Source: JAAEUB01 sp964550345
Lineage (GTDB): Bacteria > Pseudomonadota > Alphaproteobacteria > Rhodobacterales > Rhodobacteraceae
Direction of reading: 5' to 3'
NCBI GenBank assembly: GCA_964550345.1
Contig: CAZJYZ010000026.1
Location: forward strand, 1 to 41,977
Length of the DNA stretch: 41,977 bases
In this document: piece by piece, positions 7,378 to 15,920 of the stretch
How the letters are laid out: each line of letters begins with the position of its first letter
Numbering within the stretch: position 1 is the first letter of the stretch
The notes under the pieces: generated by a model
Told to the model about the DNA's origin: nothing
What the model saw: only the letters and a program-made list of their open reading frames with translations
Database searches by the model: none
Program-made: the position numbers and the translations under genes

Positions 7378-7559
7378 GCGACACAAAGCAGGAATTTGAC
7401 CCTCACATGATCGAAGCACTGATCTGCCCGGTTTCGCAGACAGTGCTGCATTTCGACAGCGAACGTCAGGAGCTTGTATCAAAGGCAGCCAAACTGGCCT
7501 TTCCCATACGTGGCGGAATTGCGATCATGCTGGTCGACGAAGCACGCAAGTTGGATTAA
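7374..7559 (+). CDS. Trm112-like protein (YcaR family)
   Basis: 61 residues. The signature ALICPVSQTVLHFD near residue 17 and the ending AFPIRGGIAIMLVDEAR match the Trm112p/UPF0434 family of small beta-rich proteins. The single Cys-Pro matches bacterial members that have lost the full zinc site. It overlaps the preceding gene by four bases (ATGA), which suggests translational coupling. A repeat element with two hairpins follows and probably ends the operon. Confidence 0.93.
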   Translation: MSDTKQEFDPHMIEALICPVSQTVLHFDSERQELVSKAAKLAFPIRGGIAIMLVDEARKLD

Positions 7560-7566
7560 GAAAATT

Positions 7567-7650
7567 GTGCGCCTGCGGCGCGCTTTTTGGGTTTGGTTGG
7601 GGGAGCTTTCCCCCAATCTCCCTGGGATACTTTCGGCAAGAGGAAAAGGA
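7567..7650 (+). repeat. Dispersed two-hairpin repeat element, copy 1
   Basis: Hairpin A is GCGCC-tgc-GGCGC (7569-7581), followed by GCTTTTT. Hairpin B is TTGGGGGA-gctt-TCCCCCAA (7597-7616). The tail CTCCCTGGGATACTTTCGGC and an AAGAGGAAAAGGA end follow (7618-7650). It shares order and tail with the elements at 26290, 33183 and 36938. Here the tail's AAGGA supplies the ribosome site of the amidase gene, and hairpin A plus its T-run could terminate the upstream operon. Confidence 0.75.
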
Positions 7651-7658
7651 ATTCGGGT

Positions 7659-8987
7659 ATGGGTTTGAATTGGTTGACAATGACAGCAGCTGATCTTGGG
7701 CGTGCCATTGGTGCAGGCGAGATTGACCCGGTCGAGCTGACCAAAGCTTACCTCGATGCCATTAACACCCATGAGCTGAAAGACCGTATATATGCCCGCC
7801 TGACCGAAAGTCGCGCCCTGGCCGAAGCAGATGCCGCAGCTGAACGGGGAAGGTCAGGCACCCGCCGGAGCCTTCTGGACGGCGTGCCAATCTCGTGGAA
7901 AGACCTCTATGACACCGCTGGCGTGGTGACGGAGGCTGGCACGGAATTACTGCGCGGCAGGGTGCCCACAGAAGATGCCGAGGTGCTCAGGAACGCCACA
8001 TCTGCAGGTCTGGTCTGTCTGGGAAAAACCCATATGACCGAGTTGGCTTTTTCAGGGCTTGGCCTAAACCCTGTGACACAATCCCCCCCATGCGTAAACG
8101 ACAGTGATGCGGTCTCGGGGGGGTCATCTTCCGGCGCTGCCACCTCGGTTGCCTTTGGGTTGGCTGCATGTGGTGTCGGCTCGGACACCGGTGGCTCGGT
8201 GCGCATTCCTTCTGCATGGAATGACCTTGTGGGGTTGAAAACCACCACAGGCCGCTTGTCTTTGAAGGGCGTCGTGCCACTGGCCGCCAAGTTTGATACC
8301 GTTGGCCCTCTGGCGCGATCCGTTGAAGATGCCGCCCACATGCTTGCCGCCCTTGAGGGTGGGAAAGTTGCTGATCTGACCGGAGCCAGCCTTGCCGGCA
8401 TGCGGTTTATGGTGCTTGAAAACGGGTTGGCTGACGCGCGCGCCGAGCCTGTTGCTGCCTTCGAGGCGGCGGTTTCGCAACTGAAAAAAGCCGGTGCAAT
8501 AATTGAAAGCGCCCATATGCCCCTGATTGATGAGGCGATGGCAATGGCCGGGGTGCTTTACACCACCGAAGCTTATGCCACCTGGGCCAGCGAGATAGAG
8601 GCCGAGCCCGAAAAGATGTACGAGGCGATTCGCATCCGCTTTGAAACCGGAAAGCAGTATTCGGGCGTGGAATATGTGCGTGCATGGCAGCGCCTTGATG
8701 CGATCCGGGCCGAATATGCTGCCCTGACAGCGAGGTATGACGCGGTTATTCTGCCTTCTTCTTCAATCATGCCGCCAAACATGGCCCGGTTACTGTCAGA
8801 TCAGGAGTATTTCATTTCTGAGAACCTTTTGGCCCTGAATAATACCCGCATGGGCAACCTGACCGGGGGGGGCAGCCTGACACTTCCAACAACGACTCCT
8901 TCGGCCGGGCTGATGTTCATGTCACCGCCGATGAGCGAGGAACGGTTGCTGCGTATTGGTGCAGCCGCAGAAAAGGCTCTGGCGTAA
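7659..8987 (+). CDS. Amidase signature family enzyme
   Basis: 442 residues counted from the ATG at 7659, which has a clear AAGGA site 8 bases upstream; a longer frame from 7587 would run through the repeat element. The Ser-cisSer-Lys triad is visible as Lys81 (SWKDLYDTAG), Ser156 in GGSSSGAATS and nucleophile Ser180 in SDTGGSVRIPS, with the family's 24-residue spacing between the two serines. Such enzymes hydrolyse amides to acids and ammonia. The substrate cannot be told. It is not GatA, because no gatC or gatB is nearby. Confidence 0.92.
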   Translation: MGLNWLTMTAADLGRAIGAGEIDPVELTKAYLDAINTHELKDRIYARLTESRALAEADAAAERGRSGTRRSLLDGVPISWKDLYDTAGVVTEAGTELLRGRVPTEDAEVLRNATSAGLVCLGKTHMTELAFSGLGLNPVTQSPPCVNDSDAVSGGSSSGAATSVAFGLAACGVGSDTGGSVRIPSAWNDLVGLKTTTGRLSLKGVVPLAAKFDTVGPLARSVEDAAHMLAALEGGKVADLTGASLAGMRFMVLENGLADARAEPVAAFEAAVSQLKKAGAIIESAHMPLIDEAMAMAGVLYTTEAYATWASEIEAEPEKMYEAIRIRFETGKQYSGVEYVRAWQRLDAIRAEYAALTARYDAVILPSSSIMPPNMARLLSDQEYFISENLLALNNTRMGNLTGGGSLTLPTTTPSAGLMFMSPPMSEERLLRIGAAAEKALA

Positions 8988-9113
8988 AAGCCACAGGCGC
9001 AACTCCCAAACTGCGATTTTTACTGGCTTTTTCTGGACCGGGGGCAAAAATCCGGCTATTCTGTCTGCAATAGGGGCGAAACGATCCCTGAACCTGAGGC
9101 AGATAGTGAGACG

Positions 9114-10298
9114 ATGACGTTTCCCGAGCGGTTTTCCGCGCTTCCTGAATATGCGTTTCCGCGTTTGCGGAGACTTCTGGACGCTCATGCGCCCGGCGGT
9201 CCCGTGCGTCATATGTCCATTGGCGAGCCAAAGCATGACTTTCCGCCCTGGATAGCGGATGTGCTGGCGGAAAACATGGGTGAATTTCGCAACTATCCAG
9301 CCAACGATGGCACACAGGAACTGCTTCAAGCTATGGCAGATTGGGTTTCGCGCCGTTTCGGTGTGAAGCTCGATGCTCAAAGCCAAGTCATGGCGTTGAA
9401 TGGTACCCGCGAGGGGCTGTTCAATGCCTGTCTTGCCTTATGCCCTGAGGAAACTGCGCGCGGTGCACGCCCTGCTATTTTGATCCCAAATCCGTTTTAT
9501 CAGGTCTACGCGGTGGCCGCTGCCGCAGTCGGGGCCGAGCCGGTCTTTGTGCCTGCAACCCGTGAAACCGGATTTCTGCCAGATTATACCTCGCTGCCGC
9601 ATGACGTGCTCAACCGGGTCGAAATTGCCTACATCTGCTCACCCTCCAACCCGCAAGGGGCGGTCGCGGGGCGCGATTACTGGGCCAGTCTGATCGCTTT
9701 GGCGGAGAAGTATGATTTCCGTATCTTCGCCGATGAATGTTACAGCGAGATATACCGCGACACACCGCCACCCGGTGCACTTGAGGTAGCTGCCGAAGGT
9801 GGCGCCGACCCTGAACGGGTACTAATCTTTCATTCGCTTTCCAAACGTTCGAACCTGCCGGGACTGCGCTCAGGTTTTGTGGCTGGTGGCCCAGACAGTA
9901 TTCAGCGGATCAAACAATTACGTGCTTATGCAGGTGCGCCACTACCGGGACCACTGCAAAGAATTGCTGAAAAGGTTTGGGCCGACGATGCCCATGTGGT
10001 GGTAAACCGCGCGCTCTATCAGGAAAAATTCACGATTGCCGATGAAGCCTTTCAGGGTCTTGCGGCGTATTCCCCACCCGAGGCCGGCTTTTTCCTTTGG
10101 CTAGAGGTAGAAGACGGAGAGGCAGCGACACTGAAGCTGTGGCAGGAAACGGGCATTCGGGTGCTGCCGGGCGCCTATCTGTCACGGGATTTTGGTGGGC
10201 AAAATCCGGGCAAGAATTATATCCGGGTCGCTATGGTGGCCCCAAAAGAAGAAATGCAGAGCGGGCTGATCAGCTTGCGCAACTGCTTATATAAATGA
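9114..10298 (+). CDS. Class I/II PLP-dependent aminotransferase (DapC-like)
   Basis: 394 residues with the fold-type I layout: SIGEPKHDFP near residue 36, the NGTREGLF cofactor-phosphate segment, NPFYQVY, SPSNPQGA, the Asp-containing FADECYSEIY, the PLP lysine Lys244 in HSLSKRSNLPGLRSGF and a C-terminal YIRVAMV Arg. The closest named relatives I recognise are succinyldiaminopimelate transaminases (DapC) of lysine/peptidoglycan precursor synthesis, but the specificity is not proven. It is directly upstream of ftsK (14 bases), probably in one operon. Confidence 0.88.
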   Translation: MTFPERFSALPEYAFPRLRRLLDAHAPGGPVRHMSIGEPKHDFPPWIADVLAENMGEFRNYPANDGTQELLQAMADWVSRRFGVKLDAQSQVMALNGTREGLFNACLALCPEETARGARPAILIPNPFYQVYAVAAAAVGAEPVFVPATRETGFLPDYTSLPHDVLNRVEIAYICSPSNPQGAVAGRDYWASLIALAEKYDFRIFADECYSEIYRDTPPPGALEVAAEGGADPERVLIFHSLSKRSNLPGLRSGFVAGGPDSIQRIKQLRAYAGAPLPGPLQRIAEKVWADDAHVVVNRALYQEKFTIADEAFQGLAAYSPPEAGFFLWLEVEDGEAATLKLWQETGIRVLPGAYLSRDFGGQNPGKNYIRVAMVAPKEEMQSGLISLRNCLYK

Positions 10299-10312
10299 CG
10301 ACGAGGTAAGGT

Positions 10313-13213
10313 ATGGCGTATCAGGCACGCAGGCGCGACCCAATTTTTGCACACGAGACCCAGGCGGTGATCGAAAGACGCGGCCGCGAATTGGTGGGCA
10401 TTGCCCTGATGGTGGCAGGCATGCTGGCGTTGATGCTGGTCGTGTCGTACTCTCCGAATGATCCCGGTTGGCTGACCGCTACGGACGGCGAAGTTCAAAA
10501 TTGGCTGGGGCGGGTCGGCGCGGCAATTGCCTCACCGCTGGCGGTTATCGTCGGGCTGGGCGCCTGGGGCCTTGCGGTGGCCTTTTTGACCTGGGGTATC
10601 CGATTTCTGCGCCATCTGGGCGCTGAAAGGGTATTTTCACGCGCCTTGTTCGTGCCAGTGGCAATCGCGGTTTTTTCTGTCTATGCCTCAACCCTAGTGC
10701 CGGTTCAGGGATGGTCTCATTCCTTTGGAATGGGCGGATTGTTTGGCGATACCGTGTCCGGCGCCGTATTGGGCGTGGCACCGTTTTCCACGGCTTTCTC
10801 GCTTAAAGTTCTTTCCCTTCTTTCTGGATTGGGAACGTTGGTAGTTGGCCTGTTTGCACTGGGTTTTACCTTGGGCGAAGTTAAAAAAGGCGGACAATTT
10901 TTGCTGGTCGGTATCATCATGGCCTATGACCTGATCCTGAAAGCCTTGGGCAAAGGGGCACGCGGTGCCGCAATGGGCGCAGTTGGAGCTGCGCGTGGCG
11001 CCAAGCAGGCCCGTGCACGCAGGGTAGAAACACAGGCAGCACATCAGGCACAAGCCGACCATTTTCACGAACCCCTTGTAGAAAGCGAAGATGAGTTCGC
11101 CGCGCCACCGCCACTGAACACTACAAAAATTCTGCGCGCGGATCTGCCCGTAACAGATGAAATGGAGCCATCCCAGCCGGACCTACATGCGCCAAAACAG
11201 GGGTTGTTTTCGCGCATGTCCGTGTTGAAAAAGCGCGACACCTCCGAGTTGCCGGAGCCTGAGCTGGTAACGCCGCCAGCTTTTTCCGCCGACCTTGCCG
11301 AGCCTATGGATGGGCTCAGTGGTGAAGACAGGATCAGCGCAAAGATCTCCTCGGCCCTTAAAAACCGGGCGCGCGCGGCCGCAATGCCCGCTCATACGCC
11401 GCGGGTGGAGCCACCTGTTGCCCGCCATCGCGGCCCTGATCCGATGATCCTGGACACAAGTCCGCAAACTTCTATGGCGGATGGGCGTGAGGCGCCTTTT
11501 GCCCAGGTTGATGTCGAGGAAGAAGGTATTGCGCAAGCCCTCGCAGATATTTCTGGTGCGGGTATTGAGCGTGATCCACAGCTGGTGCCATTGCCTGACC
11601 CGAAAAAAGTGGTGCAGCACAAAGCGCGAAAAACCGTGCGACCTTCAGCACGGGCCAAGGCTGAAGCACAGCCCAGCCTGCAATTTGAAGATAGTGCTGC
11701 CCAGTTTGAATTGCCGCCCCTATCGCTTTTGACCAATCCGGTTGCAATCGAGCGTCATCACCTGTCCGACGAAGCGCTGGAGCAAAATGCCCGCATGTTG
11801 GAAAACGTGTTGGACGATTATGGCGTGAAGGGCGAGATTGTCAGTGTGCGCCCCGGTCCCGTTGTAACCATGTACGAACTGGAGCCCGCTCCGGGCCTGA
11901 AAGCCAGCCGCGTCATCGGGCTGGCGGACGATATCGCGCGCTCTATGTCCGCCTTGTCTGCGCGGGTTTCGACTGTGCCGGGTCGTTCGGTCATTGGTAT
12001 CGAACTGCCGAATGAAAACCGTGAAAAAGTGGTTTTGCGTGAAATACTCTCGACCCGTGATTTTGACGATAACAACATGCGCCTGCCTCTGGCACTGGGC
12101 AAGGATATTGGCGGAGACCCGATCGTCGCCAACCTTTCAAAAATGCCGCACCTGTTGATTGCTGGTACCACCGGGTCAGGTAAATCCGTGGCGATCAACA
12201 CTATGATCCTCAGCTTGCTTTACCGGCTTACCCCGGATGAATGCCGCATGATCATGATCGACCCGAAAATGCTGGAACTCAGCGTTTACGATGGTATCCC
12301 CCATCTTCTGTCGCCGGTTGTCACTGACCCTAAAAAGGCGGTTGTGGCGCTTAAATGGACGGTTGGCGAGATGGAAGAACGCTACCGCAAAATGTCAAAA
12401 ATGAATGTACGTAATATCGAAGGATATAACGGCAAGGTCAAGGAAGCGCTGGATAAGGGTGAAATGTTCAGCCGCACGGTCCAGACCGGTTTTGACGATG
12501 AAACCGGCGAACCGGTTTTTGAAACCGAAGAATTCGCACCCGAAGCCCTGCCTTATATCGTGGTCGTAGTTGACGAAATGGCCGACCTGATGATGGTTGC
12601 GGGCAAAGAAATTGAAGCCTGCATTCAGCGTCTGGCCCAGATGGCGCGTGCTTCTGGTATTCACCTGATCATGGCAACACAACGCCCGTCGGTGGATGTC
12701 ATCACCGGCACCATCAAGGCGAACTTCCCAACGCGCATCAGCTTTCAGGTTACGTCCAAGGTCGACAGCCGGACCATTCTTGGTGAGCAGGGTGCCGAAC
12801 AGCTATTAGGTATGGGTGATATGCTATATATGGCCGGTGGTGCACGCATTACCCGTGTGCACGGCCCGTTTGTTTCCGACGAAGAGGTCGAAGAGATCGT
12901 CAATTACCTCAAATCCTTCGGGGCACCCGATTATGTTGGCGGCGTCATTGATGGGCCCAAGGAGGGGCAAGGCTCGGACATTGATGCGGTTCTGGGACTG
13001 GGTGGTAATACAAACGGCGAAGACGCACTTTATGATCAGGCGGTGGCAATTGTGATCAAGGATCGCAAATGCTCGACCTCATACATCCAACGCAAGCTTT
13101 CCATTGGATACAACAAGGCCGCAAAGCTTGTTGAGCAGATGGAGGATCAGGGGCTGGTGTCTGCGTCAAACCATGTTGGCAAACGTGAGATTTTGGTGCC
13201 AGAGCAGGAATAG
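10313..13213 (+). CDS. ftsK: DNA translocase FtsK
   Basis: 966 residues. Four membrane helices (about 28-47, 70-95, 111-129 and 164-188) anchor the protein at the septum. A variable acidic/Pro-rich linker (about 225-470) leads to the motor, which has Walker A GTTGSGKS (Lys624) and Walker B VVVVDEMADLM (Asp754, Glu755). The C-terminal gamma winged-helix (about 905-960; DRKCSTSYIQRKLSIGYNKAA) reads KOPS sites. It pumps DNA to resolve chromosome dimers at dif with XerCD and recruits division proteins. The ribosome site GAGGTAAGGT fits the ATG at 10313. The neighbours, aminotransferase before and lolA after, are a common Rhodobacterales arrangement. Confidence 0.98.
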   Translation: MAYQARRRDPIFAHETQAVIERRGRELVGIALMVAGMLALMLVVSYSPNDPGWLTATDGEVQNWLGRVGAAIASPLAVIVGLGAWGLAVAFLTWGIRFLRHLGAERVFSRALFVPVAIAVFSVYASTLVPVQGWSHSFGMGGLFGDTVSGAVLGVAPFSTAFSLKVLSLLSGLGTLVVGLFALGFTLGEVKKGGQFLLVGIIMAYDLILKALGKGARGAAMGAVGAARGAKQARARRVETQAAHQAQADHFHEPLVESEDEFAAPPPLNTTKILRADLPVTDEMEPSQPDLHAPKQGLFSRMSVLKKRDTSELPEPELVTPPAFSADLAEPMDGLSGEDRISAKISSALKNRARAAAMPAHTPRVEPPVARHRGPDPMILDTSPQTSMADGREAPFAQVDVEEEGIAQALADISGAGIERDPQLVPLPDPKKVVQHKARKTVRPSARAKAEAQPSLQFEDSAAQFELPPLSLLTNPVAIERHHLSDEALEQNARMLENVLDDYGVKGEIVSVRPGPVVTMYELEPAPGLKASRVIGLADDIARSMSALSARVSTVPGRSVIGIELPNENREKVVLREILSTRDFDDNNMRLPLALGKDIGGDPIVANLSKMPHLLIAGTTGSGKSVAINTMILSLLYRLTPDECRMIMIDPKMLELSVYDGIPHLLSPVVTDPKKAVVALKWTVGEMEERYRKMSKMNVRNIEGYNGKVKEALDKGEMFSRTVQTGFDDETGEPVFETEEFAPEALPYIVVVVDEMADLMMVAGKEIEACIQRLAQMARASGIHLIMATQRPSVDVITGTIKANFPTRISFQVTSKVDSRTILGEQGAEQLLGMGDMLYMAGGARITRVHGPFVSDEEVEEIVNYLKSFGAPDYVGGVIDGPKEGQGSDIDAVLGLGGNTNGEDALYDQAVAIVIKDRKCSTSYIQRKLSIGYNKAAKLVEQMEDQGLVSASNHVGKREILVPEQE

Positions 13214-13345
13214 TTACCGGGGAATACGGGGTAATAATGCGTTAAAGACCTGCCATTATCCTGAACAGGCAATGGTTAGGCAATAACCGGCTGTTGATAT
13301 GCGATACAGGGTGCAAACTTGGGCGCGAGTACCTAGATTGGGTTT

Positions 13346-13951
13346 ATGAAAAAATTACGCACCCTTCTGGCCTCGCTCCTGATAGCAACCCTGTCTTTGC
13401 CTGCATTCGCTGCAGATCAACTTTCACTGAGAGATATTTCGCGCTACCTCAACGCGATATCCACGGTGCAGGCTGAGTTTACCCAAATCAATGCGGATGG
13501 GACGATCTCGACCGGCATGCTCTATATCCGCCGCCCTGGCCGCGCCCGGTTTGAGTATAACCCGCCGTCCGAGGCACTTGTGCTTGCCGGCGGGCAGCAA
13601 GTGGCTATCTTTGATGCGAAGTCCAATACCGGGCCAACCCAATATCCACTAAAGCAAACACCGCTTAGCCTGATTTTGGCGCGGGACGTTGACCTTGACC
13701 GCGCGGATATGGTGATTGGACATAATTTCGACGGCCTATCAACTTCCATTCTGGCGCAGGACCCGGAAAACCCTGAATACGGCAATATACAACTGATGTT
13801 CACCGATAACCCGACCGAGCTGCGCCAATGGGTTATCACCGACGGCGCCGGTGATGAAACGATCGTGATCCTTGGTGGGCTGGAGCAGGTGGAAACTCTG
13901 AACAACAACCTGTTTTCGATCAAAGGTGAAATTGATCGCCGCGAGCGTTAA
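13346..13951 (+). CDS. lolA: Outer-membrane lipoprotein carrier protein LolA
   Basis: 201 residues with a clean Sec signal peptide, cleaved after AFA around residue 22. The mature part has LolA-family features: LNAISTVQAEFTQ, ADGTISTGMLYIRRPGRARFEY and the concave half-barrel segments that follow. LolA carries lipoproteins across the periplasm from LolCDE to the outer-membrane receptor; alphaproteobacteria typically lack LolB. The stop overlaps the stop of the convergent lytic transglycosylase gene (TTAA, 13948-13951). The 132 bases between ftsK and lolA contain nothing else I can identify. Confidence 0.93.
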   Translation: MKKLRTLLASLLIATLSLPAFAADQLSLRDISRYLNAISTVQAEFTQINADGTISTGMLYIRRPGRARFEYNPPSEALVLAGGQQVAIFDAKSNTGPTQYPLKQTPLSLILARDVDLDRADMVIGHNFDGLSTSILAQDPENPEYGNIQLMFTDNPTELRQWVITDGAGDETIVILGGLEQVETLNNNLFSIKGEIDRRER

Positions 13952-14532
13952 CGCCGCGAGCAGCTCGCCAATTGTTCCTGATACATCACAGCCCGGTCAC
14001 CAACCTGATTTGCAATTCTCAAAAGCCAGGTTTTGTTACGATAGGTTCCGCGTCGGTACCCGGTGCGGCCTTCATGATAGGCAAGGTATTGATGGCGCGT
14101 ATCGTCTATAGCAATGCCAAGTTCCTCGGTTGACTGGGTCATGTACCATCCCATGAAATCTGTCGCGTCGCCGATATCATCCCGTTTGGCGCGGCGGCCG
14201 CCCTCAGCAAGCTGGTATTCGCGCCACGTCCCATCCAATGCCTGCGCATATCCGTAGGCCGAGCTTTGACGCCCCATCGGGATGACTCCGAGCACATAGC
14301 GAACAGGCGTGCGGTTGTTCCCGATGAACTTTGATTCCTGGTAAATAATCGCCATCTGCACATGCACCGGCACGTCCCATTTACGCTCGGTACGTTTCAT
14401 GGCTTTCAGGTATTTTGGCCGTTGCTTGACGATGGAACACGCATCATCAAGGTTGCGTGGCGCCGAATAGTTACCACCGCCGCAGGCCGCAACCAGCAAC
14501 AGGAACACCATGGCGCGAAGAAGTCTGCTCAT
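13948..14532 (-). CDS. Lytic transglycosylase-like lipoprotein (SLT domain)
   Basis: 194 residues beginning with a lipoprotein signal peptide; the lipobox LLVAAC places the lipidated Cys at residue 17. An SLT-type domain follows, with the catalytic glutamate probably Glu66 in IIYQESKF, then SAYGYAQALDGTW and a Tyr-rich region around LAYHEGRTGYRRGTY that fits the family. It would cleave glycan strands of peptidoglycan at the outer-membrane inner face, giving anhydromuropeptides. The gene is convergent with lolA, with overlapping stop codons. Confidence 0.88.
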   Translation of the reverse strand: MSRLLRAMVFLLLVAACGGGNYSAPRNLDDACSIVKQRPKYLKAMKRTERKWDVPVHVQMAIIYQESKFIGNNRTPVRYVLGVIPMGRQSSAYGYAQALDGTWREYQLAEGGRRAKRDDIGDATDFMGWYMTQSTEELGIAIDDTRHQYLAYHEGRTGYRRGTYRNKTWLLRIANQVGDRAVMYQEQLASCSRR

Positions 14533-14597
14533 CTGCCTCTCGCTTTTTATAAGTCTTTTTCCGCCATTATAGCGAAAAAGGCCGACTTTGGAATGCT

Positions 14598-15473
14598 CTA
14601 TAGTAAAAAGGCGAGGGTTAGCGGGATTGTGATCACCGCAATGAGCGTAGAGGTTACCACCAAACCTGCAACCGCGCCTGCATCAGCCCCGTATTTTTGG
14701 GCAAGAAGGTACGAGGTTACCGCGACCGGTGTCGAGACTTGCAGTACTAGTACGCCAAACGGGATGGGTGACAGGGTAAACAACATCGCCACGGCCCAAC
14801 CTATGCCAATACAACCCGCAACCCGCACCAAAGACAGCCATACCGATTGTGTCAGTCGCCCGGGTCTCAGTTGGGCCACTGCTACCCCCAGAGTGATCAG
14901 CATGATCGGAATGGCTATCTGGCCGAGCAGATTAAGGGTGTTTGTTACCACAGGCGGTGTCTGCCAGCCCTGCCACAGGAAGAATGCGCCCAAAAGCGTA
15001 GCCCCAAAGATCGGCTCCCGCAGCGCTTTGGTTGGTGATCCGCCACCGGAAACCAGCCATACTCCAAAGGTGAAGGACAAGACTGCCATCACCGCGAAAA
15101 TAACAACAGCGTAACTCAACCCGTCGTCCCCGAATGCAAAATATGCAAGTGGCAGACCTAGATTGCCGGTATTTCCAAAAACAAGCGGCGCGAGGTAGGT
15201 GCGAATCTCAAGTTTCGCTGCAAGTGCCAAAATAAACACGGCGAGGCCGACAAGCCCGTAACTAACAATCGCGGCCAATGTTACCGCTGTTAAAGCTTGC
15301 GGGGAAATTGTGCTCTCCATCAAAGATACAAAGATCAGTGCTGGCAAGGAAATTGTCATCGCCAGCCGAGTAACGAACTGTATTTCATAGGAAAACCCAA
15401 GCCGCACCCAAGCAAACCCAATGGCCGCCAATATGAAAACCGGTGCGACGATCTCAACCACTGTTAGCAACAT
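14598..15473 (-). CDS. AEC-family (auxin efflux carrier-like) transporter
   Basis: About 291 residues with ten predicted hydrophobic helices in two halves, typical of AEC/malonate-type permeases. The ATG at 15473 gives the family-like opening MLLTVVEIVAPVFILAAIGFAW and has an AAGGAAAC site upstream; an ATG at 15518 would add 15 polar residues. Motifs include NTGNLGLPLAYFAFG in the first discontinuous helix and a matching LLAQKYGADAGAVAGLVV segment in the second half. The substrate (organic acid or amino-acid-like) is unknown. It stands alone and is divergent from hspQ. Confidence 0.9.
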   Translation of the reverse strand: MLLTVVEIVAPVFILAAIGFAWVRLGFSYEIQFVTRLAMTISLPALIFVSLMESTISPQALTAVTLAAIVSYGLVGLAVFILALAAKLEIRTYLAPLVFGNTGNLGLPLAYFAFGDDGLSYAVVIFAVMAVLSFTFGVWLVSGGGSPTKALREPIFGATLLGAFFLWQGWQTPPVVTNTLNLLGQIAIPIMLITLGVAVAQLRPGRLTQSVWLSLVRVAGCIGIGWAVAMLFTLSPIPFGVLVLQVSTPVAVTSYLLAQKYGADAGAVAGLVVTSTLIAVITIPLTLAFLL

Positions 15474-15564
15474 TTCCACAGTTTGTTTCCTTATTAACAA
15501 GGCCTTCTGCATGGACAATGAGAGGCATTAAGCTTAAAAACACAGGTCTAGGGGCTGTATTATT

Positions 15565-15891
15565 ATGTTGAAGACTCGTGCTAAATATCATCTCGGGCAA
15601 ATTGTCCGCCACCGCAAGCATCCTTTTCGCGGTGTGGTTTTTGATGTGGATGCAGCATTCTCTAATACAGAAGAATGGTATGACGCTATTCCTGAGGATA
15701 GCCGTCCATCTAAGGACCAGCCTTTTTATCATCTCTTGGCGGAAAATGATAAAAGCTACTATGTCGCCTATGTATCCGAGCAAAACCTGATCGCTGATTA
15801 TTCAGGCGAACCGGTCAGCCATCCGGATCTGCCAGACCTGTTTGGCGACTTTCACGATGGCCACTACCCGCTGCATTTTCAGCTTAACTAG
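15565..15891 (+). CDS. hspQ: Heat-shock protein HspQ
   Basis: 108 residues. AKYHLGQIVRHRKHPFRGVVFDVDAAF and the WYDAIP..PSKDQPFYHLLAE..YVAYVSEQNL segments are the HspQ signature (YccV-like, hemimethylated-DNA-binding-domain fold). In enterobacteria HspQ is a specificity factor for Lon protease and acts in stress proteolysis. It ends 29 bases before the stop of the convergent gamma-glutamyltransferase gene. Confidence 0.95.
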   Translation: MLKTRAKYHLGQIVRHRKHPFRGVVFDVDAAFSNTEEWYDAIPEDSRPSKDQPFYHLLAENDKSYYVAYVSEQNLIADYSGEPVSHPDLPDLFGDFHDGHYPLHFQLN

Positions 15892-15920
15892 CTCAATTGC
15901 AGGCAGGCGCTTCGGACCGT

